Origin: JBCCZC01 sp039188505
Lineage (GTDB): Bacteria; Pseudomonadota; Gammaproteobacteria; Xanthomonadales; SZUA-38
NCBI GenBank assembly: GCA_039188505.1
Contig: JBCCZC010000210.1
Span: forward strand, 1 to 9,713
DNA length: 9,713 nucleotides
Direction of reading: 5' to 3'
The translations under genes and the position numbers were made by a program. Under the pieces are notes generated by a model that searched no databases, was not told the origin of the DNA, and worked only from the letters and a program-made list of their open reading frames with translations. Below are positions 1-5,332 of this stretch, piece after piece; positions within the stretch are counted from its first letter, which is position 1; each line of letters begins with the position of its first letter.

Positions 1-132
1 CAAAGCGAAGCCACTCCTATCGGAATCGTCGCCTGTTCGGCCGAAGGTGAGCAAGGCCGCTTGCGACGCACCGCGTCGCGCCGCCGCGAACGCTCGACAG
101 CTATGCTGGCGAGCCGTATCGCCGAACGTTGA
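1..132 (+). pseudogene. Racemase 5' fragment, copy 1 (start codon outside the window)
   Basis: The frame begins in-window with QSEATPIGIVACSAEG, which closely matches residues 3-18 of the intact racemase. It then switches after GAAGG to Arg-rich, non-racemase sequence and ends at TGA 130-132, seven bases before the next ATG at 140. By the 145-bp phase its own ATG would sit just left of the window edge. It has no catalytic motifs and cannot be a working enzyme. It is best read as a gene remnant or a small leader ORF. Confidence 0.6.
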
Positions 133-139
133 TCAACCC

Positions 140-277
140 ATGAGCCAAAGCGAAGCCACTCCTATCGGAATCGTCGCCTGTTCGGCCGAAGGTGAGCAAG
201 GCCGCTTGCGACGCACCGCGTCGCGCCGCCGCGAACGCTCGACAGCTATGCTGGCGAGCCGTATCGCTAGACTTTGA
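140..277 (+). pseudogene. Racemase 5' fragment, copy 2 (45-codon leader ORF)
   Basis: ATG 140 opens a 45-aa frame whose first 18 residues (MSQSEATPIGIVACSAEG) match the intact racemase at 15 of 18 positions. After that it diverges into Arg-rich sequence encoded by the upstream-region segment. It stops at TGA 275-277, leaving seven bases before the racemase ATG at 285. Most base differences from the real gene in the shared codons are synonymous: Pro, Gly, Ile, Cys and a TCG/AGC Ser swap. This suggests the fragment came from a separate, selected paralogue or allele, not from a recent copy of this gene. It could act as a coupled upstream ORF or be inert debris. Confidence 0.6.
239..267 (+). promoter_or_regulatory. 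Candidate sigma-70-like promoter before the racemase (repeated at 94-122)
   Basis: TCGACA (239-244) matches the -35 consensus at five of six bases. It is followed after 17 bp by TATCGC (262-267), which matches the -10 at only the first three bases. Unit 1 carries the same pair at 94-99 and 117-122. In unit 2 the bases just downstream have changed to give TAGACT (268-273), another weak -10-like hexamer. Initiation here would leave a leader of roughly ten bases before ATG 285. This is a weak call from pattern only. Confidence 0.25.
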
Positions 278-284
278 TCAACCC

Positions 285-1007
285 ATGAACCAAAACGAAG
301 CCGTTCCAATCGGTATTGTCGCCTGCAGCGCCGAAGGCGCCGCCCTCTGCTACCGCACGATCATCCACGAGTCCTCGGCCCTGCTCGGCGAGAACGTTCA
401 TCCGGAAGTCTCGCTGCACACCATGCCCTTCGACCGCTACGTGACCTGCCTTGACGACGGCGACCTCGAGGGCGTGGCAGACCTCATGCTCACATCCGCG
501 CACAAGCTCGCCGGCGCCGGGGCAGGACTGCTCGTATGCCCCGACAATACGATCCACGCCGCCTGGCCGTATCTCGCAGCCAAGGCACCGCTGCCCTGGC
601 TTCACATCGCCGAAGTGGTTGCCGCCGAGGCGAGCCGGCGGGGCTTCCGGCGTCTCGGCCTCCTCGGCACGCACTGGCTGGTGGCGAGCGACGTTTACCC
701 GCCGGTCCTCGAGGCGGCCGGGATCGACTGCGTCCGGGCCCCGGAGCCGGACCGCGTGGAGACGGGCCGCGTGATCATGGAGGAGTTCGTGCAGGGCCGC
801 TTCGAACAGCCGGCCATCGACTATCTGCGGCATCTGATCGACGGTTTCGCTCAGGCCGGATGCGATGGCGTCATTCTCGGCTGCACGGAGCTGCCGCTGG
901 TCCTGAATGACGACAACGCCGCGGTACCGACGCTGGATTCGACGCGACTGCTGGCTCGCGACGCGGTGCGGGAGTCGCAGGAGCGTGCGGCGGCCGCTCC
1001 GGTCTGA
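285..1007 (+). CDS. Aspartate/glutamate racemase family protein
   Basis: A 240-residue protein, the usual length for this family. Family members interconvert L- and D-aspartate/glutamate or related acids, without a cofactor, in the cytoplasm. The N-terminal strand and loop IGIVACSAEGAALCYRTI (9-26) matches the family's first substrate-binding region. CPDNTIH (85-91) corresponds to the CNT-H motif and GCTELP (199-204) to the second catalytic motif with Cys200. The first catalytic Cys position appears to hold Asp87, with a Cys two residues earlier at 85. ATG 285 is chosen because homology begins there, although the frame stays open upstream to GTG 192. No clear Shine-Dalgarno sequence precedes 285, so translation may be leaderless or coupled to the leader ORF ending at 277. 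Substrate is unassigned. It could also be a hydantoin- or maleate-isomerase-like relative. Confidence 0.85.
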   Translation: MNQNEAVPIGIVACSAEGAALCYRTIIHESSALLGENVHPEVSLHTMPFDRYVTCLDDGDLEGVADLMLTSAHKLAGAGAGLLVCPDNTIHAAWPYLAAKAPLPWLHIAEVVAAEASRRGFRRLGLLGTHWLVASDVYPPVLEAAGIDCVRAPEPDRVETGRVIMEEFVQGRFEQPAIDYLRHLIDGFAQAGCDGVILGCTELPLVLNDDNAAVPTLDSTRLLARDAVRESQERAAAAPV

Positions 1008-1013
1008 CTTGCC

Positions 1014-1031
1014 GCGGCGCGGTCGCGCCGC
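1014..1031 (+). terminator. GC-rich hairpin just after the racemase stop
   Basis: GCGGCGC (1014-1020), loop GGTC, then GCGCCGC (1025-1031) forms a perfect seven-bp stem starting six bases after the racemase stop codon. The position suits a terminator or 3' stabilising hairpin. However, no run of T follows (TAGCGTTGAA), so it is not a canonical intrinsic terminator. Confidence 0.4.
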
Positions 1032-1044
1032 TAGCGTTGAACCC

Positions 1045-1066
1045 TCGCCGTGAGGCGATGCGCCTC
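1045..1066 (+). promoter_or_regulatory. Mutually exclusive small hairpins upstream of the PLD-like gene
   Basis: TCGCC (1045-1049) can pair with GGCGA (1054-1058) around GTGA. Alternatively, GAGGCG (1052-1057) can pair with CGCCTC (1061-1066) around ATG. The two pairings share 1052-1058 and cannot both form. They sit 21-42 bases before the TTG start at 1087. This could be a structural switch or simply GC-rich chance. Confidence 0.25.
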
Positions 1067-1076
1067 GATCCCAGCT

Positions 1077-1080
1077 GGAG
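1077..1080 (+). promoter_or_regulatory. Ribosome binding site supporting the TTG start at 1087
   Basis: GGAG lies six bases before TTG 1087. No in-frame ATG or GTG gives an equally good leader, and the TTG frame begins directly with a lipoprotein signal peptide. This decides the start. Confidence 0.6.
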
Positions 1081-1086
1081 CCCGAG

Positions 1087-2634
1087 TTGACCGCCATCCG
1101 TCGCCTGATCCTCTCGCTCATCGCTCTCGGCCTTGTCGGCTGCGGCACCGTCCCCCTCGTCGAGCACGAGACCCGGAGCTACGCCTGGGCGCATCCGGAG
1201 CAGACGCCGATCGGCGCCTACGTCGCTTCCCATAAGCCCGGCGATGACGAATCGCTGTCCGGCGTCTACCTCCTCGAGGATCCACGGGACGCCTTTCGCG
1301 CGCGCTTCTCGCTCGCCAAGCGCGCGAAGCACACGCTCGACATGCAGTACTACCTCTGGAAGGGAGATCTGACCGGCCAGCTGCTGCTTTACAGCGCACT
1401 GGAGGCCGCGGACCGTGGCGTGAAAGTCCGCCTGCTCATCGACGACATCTACCACTCGGGCCGCGACAACGCCTACGCCGTCATCGACTCGCACCCTAAC
1501 TTCGAGGTGCGGATCTTCAACCCCATGAAGAACCGCAACATCGGAAAGAACCTCAACTACGTCCTCCACCGGCGCAAGCTGAACCACCGGATGCACAATA
1601 AGATCTTCCTCGCTGACAACGCCGCCACGGTGATGGGTGGACGCAACATCGGCGACGACTACTTCGGCGTCGACGAGGATCTCAATTTCCACGACCTGGA
1701 CGTCCTCGCCGTGGGCCCCGTCGCGGCCGAGGCCGGCGCTGCCTTCGATCTTTACTGGAACAGCCCGGCGGCGGTGCCCATCAGCGCGATCGATCCGGAT
1801 AAGGTCGATGACGACGCGCTGGAGCGGGGCATGGCGGACCTGCGCGAGTTCCTCGACGGTGCGCTGGGCGACATCCCCTACGACGTGCCCTATGACCCCG
1901 CCACCCTTGACGAAGAGCTCGACCGCTTCGGCCGGGAGCTGACCTGGGCCCGGGCCCGGGTCGTGGTCGACCCGCTCGACCGCTTCGAGGGTGCCGAGAC
2001 GGCCTTCGCCGCGCTCGGTCGCGAGGTGATCGCCGATGCCGGCGACCTGCTCACCATCCAGACCGCCTACCTGATTCCGACCGATGCGACGATCGAGGGC
2101 ATGGCGGCGCTCGTTGATCGGGGCGTTCGGGTCCGAGTGATGACCAACTCGCTGATGTCCAACAACCACGTCTCGGTGCATGGGCACTATCGGAAATACC
2201 GCAAGCGGCTGCTGGAGGCCGGCGTTGAGCTCTACGAGCTGCGGGCCGACGCCGCCCTGCTCGACCACTACAAAGAGCAGGACAAGAAGCTGTCCCACTC
2301 GCACGCGGGCATGCACACCAAGGCGTTCGTCATCGATGACGATGTCTCGATCATCGGCTCCTACAACATGGATCCCCGCTCGCGGGTCTGGAACTCCGAG
2401 ATCGCCCTGGTCATCTACAGCGAGGAGTTTGGCCGCAAGGTACTCGACGTGATGGACGAGGAGTTCGACTCGGACAATGCCTATCGCCTCGACCTCGACG
2501 ACCGCGGCAAGGTGACCTGGCGCCTCGATTGCGAAGGTTGCACCCAGACCTGGACCAAGGAACCGGAATCGACCTTCTGGAAACGGTTCAGCGCCGGCTT
2601 CATCGGTCTGCTGCCGATCGAGAACGAACTGTGA
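1087..2634 (+). CDS. Lipoprotein phospholipase D-family protein, ClsC/YmdC-like
   Basis: A 515-residue protein with two complete HKD catalytic motifs: HNKIFLAD (H170, K172, D177) and HTKAFVID (H410, K412, D417). Each is followed by a Gly-Gly/Gly-Ser and Asn segment (GGRNIGDDYF, GSYNMDPRS), as in phospholipase D/cardiolipin synthases. The paired layout and the C-terminal tail ending in LLPIENEL resemble the YmdC/ClsC group, which transfers phosphatidyl groups between phospholipids. The N-terminus is basic and hydrophobic with lipobox LVGC (Cys19). The next residue is Gly, not Asp, consistent with an outer-membrane lipoprotein facing the periplasm. Translation starts at TTG with GGAG six bases upstream. 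The amine oxidase gene starts 18 bases after the stop, implying cotranscription. The PLD fold is secure, while cardiolipin synthesis versus phospholipid or other phosphodiester hydrolysis is not settled. Confidence 0.9.
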   Translation: MTAIRRLILSLIALGLVGCGTVPLVEHETRSYAWAHPEQTPIGAYVASHKPGDDESLSGVYLLEDPRDAFRARFSLAKRAKHTLDMQYYLWKGDLTGQLLLYSALEAADRGVKVRLLIDDIYHSGRDNAYAVIDSHPNFEVRIFNPMKNRNIGKNLNYVLHRRKLNHRMHNKIFLADNAATVMGGRNIGDDYFGVDEDLNFHDLDVLAVGPVAAEAGAAFDLYWNSPAAVPISAIDPDKVDDDALERGMADLREFLDGALGDIPYDVPYDPATLDEELDRFGRELTWARARVVVDPLDRFEGAETAFAALGREVIADAGDLLTIQTAYLIPTDATIEGMAALVDRGVRVRVMTNSLMSNNHVSVHGHYRKYRKRLLEAGVELYELRADAALLDHYKEQDKKLSHSHAGMHTKAFVIDDDVSIIGSYNMDPRSRVWNSEIALVIYSEEFGRKVLDVMDEEFDSDNAYRLDLDDRGKVTWRLDCEGCTQTWTKEPESTFWKRFSAGFIGLLPIENEL

Positions 2635-2641
2635 GGTGCGC

Positions 2642-2647
2642 GGAGGA
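2642..2647 (+). promoter_or_regulatory. Strong Shine-Dalgarno GGAGGA before the amine oxidase
   Basis: GGAGGA sits five bases before ATG 2653, in the 18-base gap after the PLD-like gene. It is the best ribosome binding site in the window and fixes the start that includes the Tat-like leader. Confidence 0.8.
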
Positions 2648-2652
2648 ATCCC

Positions 2653-4026
2653 ATGACGACTCGCAAGCTGCATCCCGATCTTCGCCGGCGAGCGCTGGCG
2701 AAGGGGCTTCTCCTGGCGCCCTTGGCCGGAGGCGTCCGCCTGGCCCGAGCTGAGTCGGAGGTCCGGGCGCTCGTCATCGGGGCGGGCATGGCGGGCATCT
2801 CCGCGGCGCGTACGCTCGAGGACGCCGGCGTTGGCGCCACGATCATCGAGGCACGGGAGCGAATCGGCGGTCGCATCTGGAGTGATGATTCCCTGGGTGC
2901 CACGGTCGACATGGGCGGCGCCTGGATCCACGGCACCCGATTCAATCCGCTGACGCGGATGGCCCGCAGGCAGAAGATCGAGACCTCCCGAACGGACTAT
3001 GACGACCTCGTCGCCTTCGATCGGGGTCGCCGGATGAGCGAACGCGAGCTCGCGGACATCGCCGAGCTGGCCGGTGAGCTCGAGTACTACATCGATCGGC
3101 TGGACGTCGACGGCGACATCTCCCTGCAGGCGGCCGTCGATCGGGTGCTGGCTGCCGAAGGCGCGACCGCGGAGGAACGCCATGCGCTGCGTTTCGCACT
3201 CTCGCCGCTGGTCACCGAAGCGGGCGCGAATCTGTCGGAACTCTCCCTGGTGCACGCCGACGCGGGAGACGGTTTCGGTGGCGGCGATGTCCTGTTCCCC
3301 GGTGGCTACCGCCAGCTCGTCGATGGCCTGGCGACCGGTCTCGATCTGCGACTTGGCCAGCCGGTACAGCAGGTCGAGTACGGCCTCGAGGGCGTCCGGG
3401 TCACCACGGCAACGGGCCGTTTCGAGGCGGACGGGGTGATCAGCACGCTGCCGCTGGGGGTGATGAAGGCAGGTGCCGTTCGCTTCAGCCCTGGACTGCC
3501 CAAGGCGCATGCGGCGGCCATCGATCGCTTGGGCATGGGCGTGCTGGACAAGGTGGCCTTGCGCTTCCCGGAGTCTTTCTGGGAGACGCGGGTCGAGTTC
3601 ACGGCACGCGTGCCGGACGTCGTTGGCGAATTTGCCATGTTCCTCCATCTCGACGCGCACGTGGACGCGCCGATCATCGTTGCGCTCTGCGCCGGCGACT
3701 TCGCGCGCGAGAACGAGACCCGGGACGACCGAACGATCGTGGCGACGGTGATGAAGGCGCTGCGAGAGTGCTATGGGGCGGGCATTCCGGATCCCGAAGC
3801 CTTTGTGATCAGTCGCTGGTGGACCGATCCCTTCGCCGGTGGTTCCTATTCGCATCTTCGCCCGGGATCGAGCCCCTCTGATCGGGAGGCCCTGACCGAA
3901 CCGCTGGGAGCGGGACGCGTCCGCTTCGCCGGCGAGCACACCACGACGTCTTATCCGGGGACCGTGCACGGCGCCCACCTGACAGGCATTCGGGAAGCCG
4001 AGGCCGCGCTCGCGGATGTCGGCTGA
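2653..4026 (+). CDS. Flavin-containing amine oxidase (MAO/polyamine oxidase family), Tat-like leader
   Basis: A 457-residue FAD enzyme. The dinucleotide fold has GAGMAG (43-48), the ribose-binding Glu66 in IIEARERIGGR, and GGAWIHG (88-94), all hallmarks of the monoamine/polyamine oxidase family. Near the C-terminus are FAGEHT (425-430) and YPGTVHGAHLTG (434-445), which bind FAD. Lys300 in GVLDKVALRF is the conserved lysine of this family. There is no Cys in the C-terminal FAD region, so covalent flavin linkage as in mammalian MAO is unlikely. The N-terminus DLRRRALAKGLLLAPLAGG, ending at an Ala-Arg-Ala site near residue 33, looks like a twin-arginine signal, implying export of the folded flavoprotein to the periplasm. 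Oxidation of a primary or polyamine to an aldehyde with H2O2 is the expected chemistry, but the substrate is unknown. It overlaps the next gene by 11 bases. Confidence 0.9.
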   Translation: MTTRKLHPDLRRRALAKGLLLAPLAGGVRLARAESEVRALVIGAGMAGISAARTLEDAGVGATIIEARERIGGRIWSDDSLGATVDMGGAWIHGTRFNPLTRMARRQKIETSRTDYDDLVAFDRGRRMSERELADIAELAGELEYYIDRLDVDGDISLQAAVDRVLAAEGATAEERHALRFALSPLVTEAGANLSELSLVHADAGDGFGGGDVLFPGGYRQLVDGLATGLDLRLGQPVQQVEYGLEGVRVTTATGRFEADGVISTLPLGVMKAGAVRFSPGLPKAHAAAIDRLGMGVLDKVALRFPESFWETRVEFTARVPDVVGEFAMFLHLDAHVDAPIIVALCAGDFARENETRDDRTIVATVMKALRECYGAGIPDPEAFVISRWWTDPFAGGSYSHLRPGSSPSDREALTEPLGAGRVRFAGEHTTTSYPGTVHGAHLTGIREAEAALADVG

Positions 4027-4906
4027 GGCGCGCGTGCCCTCGCAGGAAGAAGCGGCACCGATCGACGTCTTCGGCCACCCCCACAGCCCATGGGTTCAGG
4101 CGGTACTGCTCGGGCTGCACGATCGCCGGGTCCCGCATGCCCTGAGGACAGCGCCGACGCTGGCGATCCTGTGGCGGTTCGGTAACAGCATGCCGCTGGC
4201 CCGCTTCGATGGCTCGCCGTGGATGCCGGAATCCGCGGCGATCCTCGAGCGGGCGGGCCTCGGCGCGGTGACGCCGGAGGCAGCGCGGGCCGCCATGGAC
4301 GCCTGGCGCGGCGTTTTCCATCGCGCCGATCACATCGGGCGCTTCTTCGGCGGCTTCAGCCGGACCGGCGATCCGCACCGCCGCTGGGCCGTCTGCACCT
4401 GGCGTAACTTCTGGCGTAGCTTCGGCGCGCTCTATTTCTTCCTGCGCCTGCGCTCCGTCATCTGGGCCCTCGGATACCGCGATCCCGACGACTTCGGCGA
4501 GCAGTTCCTGTTCTGGGAAAACGCGCTCGTCGACCAGGGCACGGCCTACTTCGGCGGCGAGGCACCCGACACGGCCGACTTCCTCCTGTTCGGCGTGATC
4601 CAGTGCCATGCGAGCATCCCCGTCGCCCCGCTGCACGCGCTGCGCGAGGACGCCCGCCTGGAGCAGCTGCGCTCGTGGATCGGCCGGATGCACGAGCGCT
4701 TCGAGGACTACCCCTTCCTCTATTCCGGCCCCTGGTTCGAACCCCGCCGGCCGGCGCCGGAAACCGCAGCGATCGGTGGCCGCATCGCCTACTGGACCGG
4801 CCTCGCCTGCATGGTGCTGGCCGCACCGATCACGGTTCCCCTGGCCTTTGCATTCATGCACCGCGTGAATCGGGAGTTCCGGCAGAAGAGGAGTACCGTC
4901 CCATGA
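4016..4906 (+). CDS. Glutathione S-transferase-like protein with C-terminal membrane segment
   Basis: A 296-residue protein. Residues 16-80 look like a thioredoxin-fold GST N-terminal domain: IDVFGHPHSPWVQAVLLGL is the first strand and helix, MPL (59-61) the cis-Pro loop, and ES (72-73) the glutathione gamma-glutamyl contact. PDTADFLLFG (184-193) resembles the conserved Asp region of the all-alpha GST C-terminal domain. The middle (100-150) is rich in Trp, Phe and Arg and is longer than in ordinary GSTs. Residues about 258-281 form one hydrophobic helix followed by a basic tail, suggesting a tail anchor in the inner membrane. ATG 4016 lies within the end of the amine oxidase gene. GTG 4034, six codons later and preceded by GAGG (4025-4028), is a credible alternative start giving 290 residues. 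The activity is unproven, and it may be a non-enzymatic GST-fold protein. Confidence 0.75.
   Translation: MSAEARVPSQEEAAPIDVFGHPHSPWVQAVLLGLHDRRVPHALRTAPTLAILWRFGNSMPLARFDGSPWMPESAAILERAGLGAVTPEAARAAMDAWRGVFHRADHIGRFFGGFSRTGDPHRRWAVCTWRNFWRSFGALYFFLRLRSVIWALGYRDPDDFGEQFLFWENALVDQGTAYFGGEAPDTADFLLFGVIQCHASIPVAPLHALREDARLEQLRSWIGRMHERFEDYPFLYSGPWFEPRRPAPETAAIGGRIAYWTGLACMVLAAPITVPLAFAFMHRVNREFRQKRSTVP
4888..4893 (+). promoter_or_regulatory. Ribosome binding site GAGGAG for the DUF5990-like gene
   Basis: GAGGAG lies nine bases before ATG 4903, inside the end of the GST-like gene. Together with the ATGA stop/start overlap it supports this start and translational coupling. Confidence 0.65.
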
Positions 4907-5328
4907 GCAGACAAGCTTCGTTTCGCATCATCGTCGAGGCTCCGCCGCCCGGTGTGGCCTGGGTCCTTCAGCGCCGCCGCGACGAGGCCGAGCCGCCGGT
5001 CGGGAACGACGGCAACAGCCTGACCTTCGAATTCGAGCTGACGGTTGCAGACGCGGAAGCCGCGCCGCCGCGGCTCACGGGCGCCTTCGCCCAGGGGCCG
5101 CCGAAGAAGCGCTTCGTCTACCTGTGCACGGGACACCGCGCCGGGCAGCCCCACTCACCCTGGCAGCGGCGAGCCAAGATCCATCTCGACTCGCTGACCG
5201 CCGAACTGCTCGCGCAGGCGAGCGCCGAGGGCGGCGTGCTCGTGACTCGCATCCACGGCTGCGCAAAGGACGACGGGCCGGCCTGCGCCACCGTGCCCCT
5301 GCTGGTGCCCTGGGGCCTGGCGGACTGA
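4903..5328 (+). CDS. DUF5990-like small protein
   Basis: A 141-residue soluble protein with no signal peptide or membrane segment. Its ATG overlaps the stop of the GST-like gene (ATGA). The pattern matches what I recall of the DUF5990 family: an N-terminal RIIVEAPPPGVAWVLQR stretch, a central GAFAQGPPKKRFVYL (60-74), then AGQPHSPWQRRAKIHL (80-95) and a C-terminal Cys/Pro segment ending VPWGLAD. The length fits that family. No biochemical function is known to me and no catalytic residues can be proposed with confidence. The two conserved-looking basic/aromatic blocks suggest a ligand- or partner-binding surface. It is the last gene of the plus-strand run and ends four bases from the stop of the converging M24 peptidase gene. 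The family assignment is from pattern memory and needs a profile search. Confidence 0.75.
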   Translation: MSRQASFRIIVEAPPPGVAWVLQRRRDEAEPPVGNDGNSLTFEFELTVADAEAAPPRLTGAFAQGPPKKRFVYLCTGHRAGQPHSPWQRRAKIHLDSLTAELLAQASAEGGVLVTRIHGCAKDDGPACATVPLLVPWGLAD

Positions 5329-5332
5329 CGGC

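Larger units (their letters stand above)
1..290. repeat. Two tandem 145-bp units carrying racemase gene-start fragments
   Basis: Position i matches position i+145 without a mismatch for i = 1-122. Unit 2 then differs at four bases in 266-275 and at one base near its end (TGAAC instead of TGAGC). Each unit contains the first codons of a racemase-like gene, an abrupt junction after GAAGG, a GC-rich segment with two small hairpins (51-64 and 76-89 in unit 1; 196-209 and 221-234 in unit 2), and the sequence leading to the next ATG. The intact racemase gene continues in the same phase, and 291-337 aligns to 1-47 with ten mismatches. Further copies may lie left of the window. The period is not a multiple of three. 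It is either a real local amplification or an assembly artefact at a contig end. Confidence 0.95.

Noticed and set aside
192..284. In-frame N-terminal extension of the racemase from GTG 192 (31 residues)
   Set aside because: Family homology begins at ATG 285 and the extension is encoded by the repeated upstream segment. The open frame is probably incidental, although the missing Shine-Dalgarno at 285 leaves slight doubt.
1..290. CRISPR array or insertion-sequence end at the left edge
   Set aside because: The units are directly adjacent with no variable spacers, and they contain gene-start sequence. No transposase, terminal inverted repeat or target duplication is visible.
1944..1962. GGGCCC/CCCGGG alternating repeat in the PLD-like gene
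   Set aside because: It encodes ordinary Trp-Ala-Arg-Ala-Arg codons in GC-rich usage, and there is no sign of a separate element.
871..3978. A stop-free minus-strand frame of about 1035 codons antisense to the racemase end, PLD-like and amine oxidase genes
   Set aside because: It is the shadow of three well-supported plus-strand genes in GC-rich codon use. Its translation has no recognisable domain and is rich in Arg, Val, Asp and His, as expected for an antisense frame.
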